From: Kocuria marina
GTDB taxonomy: Bacteria > Actinomycetota > Actinomycetes > Actinomycetales > Micrococcaceae
Assembly (NCBI RefSeq): GCF_000786655.1
Contig: NZ_JROM01000045.1
Coordinates: 62,001-126,000 of the forward strand
DNA length: 64,000 bases
Direction: 5' to 3'
Part shown: one piece after another, positions 45,803-53,041 of the stretch
Numbering within the stretch: position 1 is the stretch's first letter
Layout: each line of letters opens with the position of its first letter
Notes under the pieces: model-generated
What the model was told of the DNA's origin: nothing
Seen by the model: the letters and a program-made list of their open reading frames with translations, nothing else
Database searches by the model: none
Program-made: the position numbers and the translations under genes

Positions 45803-46264
45803 TCAGTGCTCCATCTCGTACAGCCGCCGGGCCCGGACGCGCGCTTCGTGGTGGACGGCGGCGTCGGAATTCACCAGTCGGTAGCTCGCGAAACCCAGCA
45901 GCACCGCGATCGCGTGCCCGATGGCCGTCCACCCGAAGTCCAGGACCATCCCCCCGGCCGCCACGGCCACGAGCCCGGCAGCCCACAGGAGCCCGCGGCG
46001 CGCGGAGCCGTGATAGGTGGCCAGCGCGGCGAGCGCGAAGAACCCGTAGCTCGCGCCCACGTCGATCCGTTCCGGGATCAGGTCGGGATTCGGGAAGGCC
46101 TGGGCCTCCCACATCTGCAGGGCCGCGGTCGAGACCGTGGCACCCACGTGCCCGATCGCGAAGCCGGCGAACACGCGCCGCCACCCGAAGCGGTGTTCCA
46201 TGGGCGCCACGACCAGGGAGAACGCGATCCACCACACCGCGAGCTCGATGGGTGAGACGTACAT
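45803..46264 (-). CDS. Rhomboid-like membrane protein, N-terminus uncertain
   Basis: 153 residues from ATG 46264. AVWWIAFSLVVAPMEHRFGW, FAGFAIGHVGATVSTAALQM, VGASYGFFALAALATYHGSA and FGWTAIGHAIAVLLGFASYR form helices arranged as in actinobacterial rhomboid-like proteins; the GASYG segment replaces the protease GxSG, with the SYG Ser and the GHA His still present. The frame continues upstream with LAEQSTSLHQLGINPVT, a segment normally preceded by a first helix that is missing here; no ATG/GTG start fits it well. It may be N-terminally eroded. Confidence 0.55.
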   Translation of the reverse strand: MYVSPIELAVWWIAFSLVVAPMEHRFGWRRVFAGFAIGHVGATVSTAALQMWEAQAFPNPDLIPERIDVGASYGFFALAALATYHGSARRGLLWAAGLVAVAAGGMVLDFGWTAIGHAIAVLLGFASYRLVNSDAAVHHEARVRARRLYEMEH

Positions 46265-46384
46265 GGCGCTGCGCAGCAGAACGGTCACCGGATTGATGCC
46301 CAGCTGATGCAGGCTCGTGGACTGCTCCGCGAGGAACGCTCCCTCGCCGAGCGCGCCCTGCCGCTCGTGGACGCGCGAAGGCGC

Positions 46385-46720
46385 ATGGTGGACAAGACCA
46401 TGACCCGCTGGGACACGTTCCGCCCGTTCCTGCTGTGCTACTCCGTGCCCCTGCTGCTTTCCAGCCTGCTGTGCTTCTGGATCCCCGTGGAGTACGGCGA
46501 GTACAAGACCGGAATCCACACCGAGGGTGCCACCTACTCCGCCGTCTGGTTCACCCGCAAGATGGGCCACGAGCAGCTACGCCCCGGTGAGGTCCCGGCT
46601 CCCGCGGGGACCCGCACCGACCGCCTCGGCCCCACGGCCCGGGATTCCCACCCCATGACCACCCAGGGCCCGGCCGTGCCGTCCGAGCGCGGCGACGGGT
46701 CCGGCCCGTCCACACGCTGA
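46385..46720 (+). CDS. Small single-helix membrane protein
   Basis: 111 residues: [20 protein letters not shown] is a hydrophobic helix, followed by [19 protein letters not shown] and a Pro/Arg-rich tail. GAAGG 4 nt upstream supports ATG 46385 (frame open to 46307). Divergent from the rhomboid-like gene and just upstream of the dehydratase. No family recognised. Confidence 0.45.
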   Translation: MVDKTMTRWDTFRPFLLCYSVPLLLSSLLCFWIPVEYGEYKTGIHTEGATYSAVWFTRKMGHEQLRPGEVPAPAGTRTDRLGPTARDSHPMTTQGPAVPSERGDGSGPSTR

Positions 46721-46764
46721 TCCGCCATAATCGAGCGGGCCCACCGTTCCAGAGAGGAAACACC

Positions 46765-47994
46765 ATGAAGATCACCGAAGCCAAGGTCATCGTCACCAGT
46801 CCCTCACGCAACTTCGTGACGCTCAAGCTCACGACCGACGAGGGTGTCACCGGGATCGGTGACGCGACCCTCAACGGCCGCGAACTGGCGGTGGCCACGT
46901 ACCTGTCCGACCACGTGGCGCCCCTGCTGATCGACCGCGATCCGGCGAACATCGAGGACACGTGGCAGTTCCTGTACCGCTCCGGCTACTGGCGCCGCGG
47001 TCCCGTGACCATGGCCGCGATCGCCGCGGTGGACATGGCCCTGTGGGACATCAAGGGCAAGGTGGCCGGGATGCCGGTGTACCAGCTGCTCGGTGGTGCC
47101 TCCCGCCGCGGGCTGTCCACGTACGGCCACGCCTCCGGGCGGGACACCGAGGAGATCTTCGACTCGATCCGCTCCGAGCAGGAGCACGGCTACACCGCGA
47201 TCCGCGTGCAGTCCTCCGTCCCGGGGATCACCGCGCTGTACGGTGTGGCCGCCCAGCCGCAGGCCTCCGGCGAGCGCTACGACTATGAGCCGGCACAGCG
47301 TGCGGCGCTGCCCGCGGAGGAGGACTGGGACACCCGCGCCTACCTGCGCCACATCCCGTCCGTGTTCGAGGCCGTGCGCAACGAGTTCGGCCCGGAGCTG
47401 CCGCTGTTGCACGACGGCCACCACCGCATGACTCCCATCCAGGCCGCCAAGCTCGGCAAGTCGCTCGAGCCCTACGACCTGTTCTGGCTCGAGGACTGCA
47501 CCCCGGCGGAGAACCAGGAGGCCCTGCGGCTGGTGCGTCAGCACACCACGCAGCCCCTGGCGATCGGTGAGGTCTTCAACACGATCTGGGACATCAAGGA
47601 CCTGATCTCCGAACAGCTGATCGACTACGTGCGCTGCGCGTCCACGCACTTCGGCGGGATCTCCCCGCTGAAGAAGGTCATGGACTACGCCGCGATGTAC
47701 CAGGTCAAGTCCGGTTTCCACGGCCCCACGGACGTCTCCCCCGTGGGCTTCGCGGCGCAGCTGCACGTGGGCATGGCCATCCATAACTTCGGCCTGCAGG
47801 AGTACATGCCGCACTCGGAGAAGACCAACCAGGTCTTCCGTCAGCACATGACGTTCGAGAACGGTCTGCTGCACCCCTCCGACACCCCGGGCCTGGGCGT
47901 GGAGATCGACGAGGACGAGGCGGAGAAGTACGAGTACACCACCGCGTACCTGCCCTACAACCGCCTCACCGACGGCACGGTGCACGACTGGTGA
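46765..47994 (+). CDS. Mannonate/gluconate dehydratase-like enolase (RspA/ManD group)
   Basis: 409 residues, enolase superfamily. [20 protein letters not shown] is the capping domain start; [24 protein letters not shown] follows. Metal ligands: LLHDGHHRM (Asp, then the His of the D-x-H motif), [14 protein letters not shown] (Glu) and [13 protein letters not shown] (Glu). [14 protein letters not shown] and the end [10 protein letters not shown] are ManD-specific. Dehydrates D-mannonate to 2-keto-3-deoxygluconate; some members act slowly on D-gluconate. The gntK neighbour, joined by GTGA overlap, favours gluconate metabolism. AGAGGAAACACC precedes the ATG. Confidence 0.9.
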   Translation: MKITEAKVIVTSPSRNFVTLKLTTDEGVTGIGDATLNGRELAVATYLSDHVAPLLIDRDPANIEDTWQFLYRSGYWRRGPVTMAAIAAVDMALWDIKGKVAGMPVYQLLGGASRRGLSTYGHASGRDTEEIFDSIRSEQEHGYTAIRVQSSVPGITALYGVAAQPQASGERYDYEPAQRAALPAEEDWDTRAYLRHIPSVFEAVRNEFGPELPLLHDGHHRMTPIQAAKLGKSLEPYDLFWLEDCTPAENQEALRLVRQHTTQPLAIGEVFNTIWDIKDLISEQLIDYVRCASTHFGGISPLKKVMDYAAMYQVKSGFHGPTDVSPVGFAAQLHVGMAIHNFGLQEYMPHSEKTNQVFRQHMTFENGLLHPSDTPGLGVEIDEDEAEKYEYTTAYLPYNRLTDGTVHDW

Positions 47995-48530
47995 GCGGGG
48001 TAAGCACGGACATCGCACCGCTCGTGGTGGTCATGGGCGTCTCGGGATCGGGCAAGACCACGATCGGCACGCTCGTGGCCCACGAGCTGGGTGTGGACTT
48101 CGTCGACGGGGACAGTCTGCACCCCATCGAGAACGTCCAGAAAATGGCCTCGGGCACGCCGCTCGACGACGACGACCGCTGGCCCTGGCTCGAGATCGTG
48201 GGCCGCACACTGCACGAGCGCGGGGAACAGCACGAGGGCATGGTGATCGCGTGCTCCGCGCTCAAGCGCAAGTACCGGGAGCGGATCCGCTCGCAAGCGC
48301 CGTCGGCGTTGTTCCTGCACCTGGACGGGTCCGTCACGGTGCTGACCCGGCGGATCGAGGGCCGCAGCGGGCACTTCATGCCGGCCACGCTGTTGCAGTC
48401 CCAGCTGGACACCCTCGAGCCGCTCGCGCAGGAGGAGGGCGGCTACAAGCTCGACATCGATCAGTCCGTGCCGGACATGGTGGACGAGGCCGTGACCAAG
48501 CTGCGGGCCATCGCCGCCGCGAACTCGTAG
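47991..48530 (+). CDS. gntK: Gluconokinase
   Basis: 179 residues, usual length for GntK. P-loop [19 protein letters not shown] at about 11-29, [50 protein letters not shown] and [19 protein letters not shown] are diagnostic. Phosphorylates D-gluconate to 6-phosphogluconate, cytosolic. The GTG start overlaps the manD-like stop. A strong terminator follows 26 nt after the stop. Confidence 0.95.
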   Translation: MSGVSTDIAPLVVVMGVSGSGKTTIGTLVAHELGVDFVDGDSLHPIENVQKMASGTPLDDDDRWPWLEIVGRTLHERGEQHEGMVIACSALKRKYRERIRSQAPSALFLHLDGSVTVLTRRIEGRSGHFMPATLLQSQLDTLEPLAQEEGGYKLDIDQSVPDMVDEAVTKLRAIAAANS

Positions 48531-48555
48531 TCCACGCCTTCGTAGGGAACGTATA

Positions 48556-48595
48556 AAGCGTCCCGGGGTGCTCGACAGGGCACCCCGGGACGCTT
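48556..48595 (+). terminator. Intrinsic terminator after gntK
   Basis: 16-bp perfect stem AAGCGTCCCGGGGTGC / GCACCCCGGGACGCTT with an 8-nt loop, followed by CTTCG. Confidence 0.88.
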
Positions 48596-48625
48596 CTTCG
48601 ATGCGCGTGCCCATCCGCGACCCGG

Positions 48626-48655
48626 GACGACGGCGCCGGGCCCGGCGCCGTCGTC
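48626..48655. terminator. Perfect 30-bp palindrome, GACGACGGCGCCGGG half-site
   Basis: Two 15-nt arms without a spacer, between the gntK terminator and the stop of the convergent RNA methyltransferase gene. Can serve as the latter's terminator; belongs to the GACGAC motif family. Confidence 0.6.
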
Positions 48656-48697
48656 AGCCTCGTCGGGTCGCCGGCATCGAACCGGTAGTCCCGCCCC

Positions 48698-49837
48698 TCA
48701 CCCTCTGCGCAGCAGGACCGCGACCTCGTAGTGTCCGGTGTGGGGAAACATGTCCAGCAGTCGTGCTTCCACGGGCCGCAAGGACGGCATCCGGCCCAGG
48801 TCCCGCGCGAGCGTCGTGGCGTTGCACGACGAGTACACGAAATGATCCACCGATGAGTTCTCGAGCCACGCACACAGGGACGCTTCCAGCCCGCGGCGGG
48901 GCGGGTTGACGATCGCGAGCTCCGGGGTGCCGGGCAGATCCGCGGGGGTCGCGGCGGCGTCGTCGGCAAGGAAACGCACGGAGCCCGGACCCTCATCCGG
49001 TAGCCCCATGGCGCGGGCGGTGTCCCGGGCGGAGGCCACGGCCTCGACGGAGATCTCGGTGCCCACGACCTCGCGCGTGGGAGCGGCGACATGCAACGCG
49101 AAACCCCCGACCCCGCAGTACAGGTCCCACACGCTCGCCGGGTCCACCGCGTCCACCCAGTCCGCGACCTGGCGGTACAGCTGCTCCGTGACCCGTGTGT
49201 TCGTCTGGAAGAACGAGCGCGGCCGGACTCGCAGGTCGATGCCGTTGACCGGCATGATCAGCTCGCCCTGCCGCGAGAGCAGGATCTCCTCGGCGCCCTC
49301 GATCACGGCCTTGTGCTCGGGCTGGATGTTCACGGAGAGCACGTCCGCGTGCGGCACGAGCTCGCGCAGCAGATCCGTGTTGTCCCGGATCTTGGCCAGC
49401 TGCCCGGTGCTGCGCAGCACGAACCGGATCATGAGCCGCTCGTCCGGGTTCCCCGTGACGATCAGGTGTTTGAGCTCGCCGCGCCGTTTGGCCACGTCGT
49501 ACGGCAACAGCCGCACCCGCGCGATGAACTCGGCGAGCGCGTGGATCGCGCGCGTCACGGGTTCGGGGTAGAGCGGGCAGTCGCGCAGGTCGATCCCGCG
49601 GCCCCCGCGGTCCAGGATGCCTAGGGTCGGTGCGCCGACCTTCCCGGCCACGACCATCTTGGCCTTGTTGCGGAACCCCGCCTCCACGGACGCGACCGGC
49701 TCGAGCCACCGCGGCTCACCGTGTGCGTCCACGAGGTCGCGCACGAGCTGTTGCTTGCGCGCGAGCTGCCGCGCGTAGGGTACCTCGATCACCGTGCAGG
49801 ATCGGCACAGGTCCCGGTCGTAATATCCGCATTCCAC
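48698..49837 (-). CDS. rlmC: 23S rRNA (uracil-C5)-methyltransferase, RlmC-like
   Basis: 379 residues. The N-terminus VECGYYDRDLCRSCTVIEVP with CPLYPEPV supplies the four iron-sulfur Cys, and no TRAM domain is present, which fits RlmC/RumB (m5U747) better than RlmD. DLYCGVGGFALHVA is SAM motif I, NPPRRGLE motif IV, and YSSCNATTLARDL carries the catalytic Cys. The start GTG 49837 matches the family's very short leader before the first Cys; the frame is open to 50005. Divergent from the HicA-like-tail gene. Confidence 0.88.
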   Translation of the reverse strand: MECGYYDRDLCRSCTVIEVPYARQLARKQQLVRDLVDAHGEPRWLEPVASVEAGFRNKAKMVVAGKVGAPTLGILDRGGRGIDLRDCPLYPEPVTRAIHALAEFIARVRLLPYDVAKRRGELKHLIVTGNPDERLMIRFVLRSTGQLAKIRDNTDLLRELVPHADVLSVNIQPEHKAVIEGAEEILLSRQGELIMPVNGIDLRVRPRSFFQTNTRVTEQLYRQVADWVDAVDPASVWDLYCGVGGFALHVAAPTREVVGTEISVEAVASARDTARAMGLPDEGPGSVRFLADDAAATPADLPGTPELAIVNPPRRGLEASLCAWLENSSVDHFVYSSCNATTLARDLGRMPSLRPVEARLLDMFPHTGHYEVAVLLRRG

Positions 49838-49961
49838 CCGCTCGATTCTACGACGACGCCGCACGCGCCCCTTCCCCGCTCGGGCCGCCCGCCCGCTGGT
49901 AATCCCGGCGGTATCGTGACAGCGTGGCACGGACACCGCCCCTTCCGCCCGAGGACCTGCC

Positions 49962-50915
49962 ATGAGCACCCCACATCCCTCCCCCGCCGCGATGCGCGGC
50001 CGCAAGGACCCCGCACTGGGCGTCCGCCCGGTGGACTACACCTCGTGGCGTCCTTCCGCGCGGCAAGGGGACGCGGACGCCGTCGGCGATGACTCCGAAC
50101 CTCGGGCCGGAGCAGCGCCGGACGGGACGCCTCGGTCAGGTCCCGGGCCCCGAACAGTTCCCGGCGCGGACGGCACCCGTGCTGTTCCTGCAGCGGGCGG
50201 GGTACCCAAACCGGGCCCCGGGCCGCGCACGGTCCCCGCCGGGGAACCCACCAGGCCCATCGCGTCCGAAGCACCACGCGAGCTCACGGTGGACCCGCAG
50301 CTCGCGGAGTTCGTTCGCCTGTTGCGCGCGGGCATCACCCCCGACACCACTGCCCCCGAGCGTGCGTTCTACACCGTGGACTCCGATCTGTCGGGGGCCC
50401 CGGCGATCGAGGTGCCCGCGGACGGCGTCGTCGTACAGGGCGTGTGGGACGTGAGCGAGAGCGCGCTGCAAGCCGTCGTGGCGGACCCCGAGGACACCTG
50501 GACCGCGGACCTCGGGCGCACCGACTACTACGTGCGCGGCCGGCTGTGCGTGCAGGTGACCCGGGCGGAGCACCGCGTGGTGGGGATCTACCGCAGCGGG
50601 TGGGCGATCGCCCGGCGCCCGGACGAGACCTGGGCGGACACCCCCGACTCCCTCGAGCACACCGGTGCGAAACCCGGGGGCAGCGGCACCCGCTATCCCA
50701 CCAACCGCAGGGAACTGCTCGAACGGTTGCGCGGGGCGGGCTTCGAGGTCACCACGTCCGGGCCCACCCACGGGAAGATCACCCACCCGGACGTCCCCGG
50801 TAGGTTCCTGCCGTTCTCCTCGACGCCGTCCTCGCAGCGCTATGGCCGCCACGTGACCACTGCGGTGAAGCGGGTCTTCGGGATCGACCTGCGAGACCCC
50901 GCGAAAACCCGGTAA
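49962..50915 (+). CDS. Protein with disordered N-terminus and HicA-like C-terminal domain
   Basis: 317 residues. Residues 1-105 are Pro/Gly/Arg/Ala-rich with a repeated GPGPRTVP motif, probably disordered. The middle has VQGVWDVSESALQAVVADPE and YYVRGRLCVQVTRAEHRVVG. The end, NRRELLERLRGAGFEVTTSG, THGKITHPDVPGRFLPFSST, RHVTTAVKRVFGIDL, follows the double-stranded-RNA-binding-like HicA fold including the H-G-K motif, although there is no HicB gene nearby, so it is not a simple toxin-antitoxin pair. Role unknown. Confidence 0.6.
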   Translation: MSTPHPSPAAMRGRKDPALGVRPVDYTSWRPSARQGDADAVGDDSEPRAGAAPDGTPRSGPGPRTVPGADGTRAVPAAGGVPKPGPGPRTVPAGEPTRPIASEAPRELTVDPQLAEFVRLLRAGITPDTTAPERAFYTVDSDLSGAPAIEVPADGVVVQGVWDVSESALQAVVADPEDTWTADLGRTDYYVRGRLCVQVTRAEHRVVGIYRSGWAIARRPDETWADTPDSLEHTGAKPGGSGTRYPTNRRELLERLRGAGFEVTTSGPTHGKITHPDVPGRFLPFSSTPSSQRYGRHVTTAVKRVFGIDLRDPAKTR

Positions 50916-50946
50916 CTGCCCTAAGTACCCCCTAAAGGGAGGGCAG
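50916..50946 (+). terminator. Weak hairpin after HicA-like-tail gene
   Basis: CTGCCCT (50916-50922) pairs with AGGGCAG (50940-50946); inner CCC/GGG can extend it. Moderate support only. Confidence 0.45.
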
Positions 50947-50987
50947 GCATTTCCCCTCGGGAACCCCGGAATCACGTGCCAAAGGCG

Positions 50988-50995
50988 TATGCTTT
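50988..50995 (+). promoter_or_regulatory. TATGCTTT -10-like box before double hydrolase
   Basis: CACGTG (50973-50978) and then TATGCTTTT lie 135-160 nt before ATG 51131. The same TATGCTTT occurs upstream of the paralogous gene (62860-62867, minus strand), and both genes have a GGGGGA...ATTTC/ATTC-ATG start region. Confidence 0.35.
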
Positions 50996-51130
50996 TGCAC
51001 AGTTCACTCCGCCCGTCCCGGGGAAAATGGTTAGTCTGGGCAAAAGTTCGTCAGGGGGCAAGCGCGCCGAGGTTCTTGGGGAAGAACCGGACGCCCGCGG
51101 CGGAGACACGTATTACTTGGGGGATCATTC

Positions 51131-52879
51131 ATGCTCACGTACTCGCAGCTGCGCCGTTCCAGGCCCGGCCACCGCTCACGTGTTCGCGAGGAGGACTCCG
51201 TACGCCACGGGTGGGTGCCTGCCGGGAACCGGTGGATCGCTGTGGACGTGCACGAACCCACGGCCACCGAGCGCGGCGGGACCGTCATCATCGTGGGGTC
51301 CCCGGGACGCGAGCGCGTGACCCTGACCCGCAGCATGATCCACACGGCCCGGGCGCTGGCCGCTCACGGGTGGCGTGTGGTGCGCCTCGACTGGTCCGGG
51401 ACCGGTCAGAGCCCCACCGCCGAGGAAGCCGTGGACGCCGGACTGTGGGTCGACGACCTGACCACCGTCCGCGACTGGGCGAGCTCCCACGGCCCCGTCC
51501 ACGGGGTGGGCTTCAGCCTGGGCGGCACCGTGCTCGCCGCCACCGAGGATCATGGCTGGGCCTCCCGGCTGGTGCTGGCCCCCGTGTCCGGTAAGCAGTG
51601 GGTGCGCCACCAGAGCGCACTGCGCCGCATGGGCGGGCCCGACCTACCGCCCCGCGTGAGCGACGGCACGGAACTGATGAACCTGCAGCTGTCCTCGCAC
51701 GGCGCGGCCGCACTCAAGGCGCTGCCCGAGCCCGCGGACGATCCCGATCGTCGGATCCGTATCCTGTCCGACGAGGAAGCGGGCGCCCTCCCGATCAACG
51801 TGCACCCCCGCGCGGCCGCCGTCCCCGCCCGTCTGATCACCACCGTGCGCACCGCGCTGGACGCCGCCCCGGCCGGGACGACGCCGGATGACACCGCTCG
51901 TCCCGACGGGGACGGCCTGGTCCCCGAGCAGGAGATCACCGTGGACGTGGCCGGGACATCCGTGGTGCTGCGGCGCTCGACCAGCGGGGCCGCCCGACGC
52001 CCGGCCATCATCACCGAGCCGGTGACCCGCGACCACGACGCCCCCGGGCTGGCGTTCATCTCCCCCGGTTCGGAGGTCATGGAGGCCTCCGGCGGTCTGT
52101 GGCTGCGTACCGCGCTGCTCGCGTCCGCACGCGGCGCCGTGTGCCTGCTCGCCGAACGCTCCGACACCGGCGAGCTCGTGCGCTCGGACATCACGCGGGA
52201 CTCCAACCCTTACGCGCACCACACGCTCACCGAGTCGCGAGAACTCGTGATGCACCTGAGCGAACTTACGGACGGTCCGCTCCTGGGGGCGGGCATCTGT
52301 CTGGGCGCGTGGGGTCTGGTCGCCTCGGCCCACGAACTGCCCGCGACCGTGAGCGAACGACTCACACTCATGGTCATCAACAACGTGGCGTGGCAGCGGG
52401 CGCCGTGGCGCTACTGGCGCCAGGGACTGCGCGGCGGTCCCCTGGCCCCGGCCCTGCCCGGGCAGGAAGAGGCGGCGGCGGCGCCGTCGTCCGCTCCCGC
52501 CGACGACGCACCCGCCGGCTCCCGCTGGCATGCCGTCCTGGCCGGGCTCAACGCCTACGTGGGGACGACGGCGCGCACCGTGGTGCGTGGGACCCGTCAC
52601 CGCGCCCGCAACGCGTCACCGCGGGTCAATGCGCTCGCGGCCGGGGTGGGGGTCATCGACGTCCCGCAGCCCACGCTGCGCCGGCTCGCCAAGATCCCCG
52701 GACTCACGGTGGACGCGGTCTTCGGACCCGCCGACGCCAAGCACTGCGGGGTCACACCCCAGCGTCTGGGCCCGCGCAGCACGCTCACCGTCCTGGACCC
52801 GCTGGACCACTCGCTGTTCGCCACGGAATCGTGCCGCCGGATGGTGGATTACGTCCTGGTGTACGTGCCCGAAGCGTGA
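51131..52879 (+). CDS. Tandem double alpha/beta-hydrolase, paralogue A
   Basis: 582 residues, two alpha/beta-hydrolase halves. First half: TVIIVGSPGRERVTLTRSMI, WRVVRLDWSGTGQSP and HGVGFSLGGTVLAA with Ser in the G-x-S-x-G elbow. Second half (from about residue 285): GLAFISPGSEVMEASGGLWL, LLGAGICLGAWGLVAS with Cys at the elbow (GICLG, as in dienelactone hydrolases), and LDPLDHSLFATESC with a likely catalytic His. It is clearly paralogous to the gene at 61013-62686 (shared WSGTGQS/WSGTSES, LVLAPVSG/VLWEPVSG, INNVAW/LNNVAW). They resemble exosortase-system-associated hydrolases. Faces the aminoacyl-carrier operon. Confidence 0.7.
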   Translation: MLTYSQLRRSRPGHRSRVREEDSVRHGWVPAGNRWIAVDVHEPTATERGGTVIIVGSPGRERVTLTRSMIHTARALAAHGWRVVRLDWSGTGQSPTAEEAVDAGLWVDDLTTVRDWASSHGPVHGVGFSLGGTVLAATEDHGWASRLVLAPVSGKQWVRHQSALRRMGGPDLPPRVSDGTELMNLQLSSHGAAALKALPEPADDPDRRIRILSDEEAGALPINVHPRAAAVPARLITTVRTALDAAPAGTTPDDTARPDGDGLVPEQEITVDVAGTSVVLRRSTSGAARRPAIITEPVTRDHDAPGLAFISPGSEVMEASGGLWLRTALLASARGAVCLLAERSDTGELVRSDITRDSNPYAHHTLTESRELVMHLSELTDGPLLGAGICLGAWGLVASAHELPATVSERLTLMVINNVAWQRAPWRYWRQGLRGGPLAPALPGQEEAAAAPSSAPADDAPAGSRWHAVLAGLNAYVGTTARTVVRGTRHRARNASPRVNALAAGVGVIDVPQPTLRRLAKIPGLTVDAVFGPADAKHCGVTPQRLGPRSTLTVLDPLDHSLFATESCRRMVDYVLVYVPEA

Positions 52880-52932
52880 GCCACGGCGCGTACGGGCTAG
52901 CGCGCCGGTGACAGCCGCCGGCACATGACCCA

Positions 52933-52974
52933 GGAGCCCCGCACGGGTGGCGTTGCCAGCACGTGCGGGGCTCC
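52933..52974. terminator. Bidirectional terminator between convergent genes
   Basis: 13-bp perfect arms GGAGCCCCGCACG / CGTGCGGGGCTCC, 16-nt loop, followed by an AT-rich GTTTATAAGG; lies between paralogue A and the GH2 gene. Confidence 0.8.
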
Positions 52975-53041
52975 GCCGTTTATAAGGCTTGTCGGGCCGC
53001 CACGAGGTGACGCCTCACCCGGCCCGTTGATGGACCGCCGG

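Noticed and set aside
49962-50915. HicA toxin of a toxin-antitoxin pair
   Set aside because: Only the C-terminal part is HicA-like, the protein is about four times too long, and no HicB gene is adjacent.
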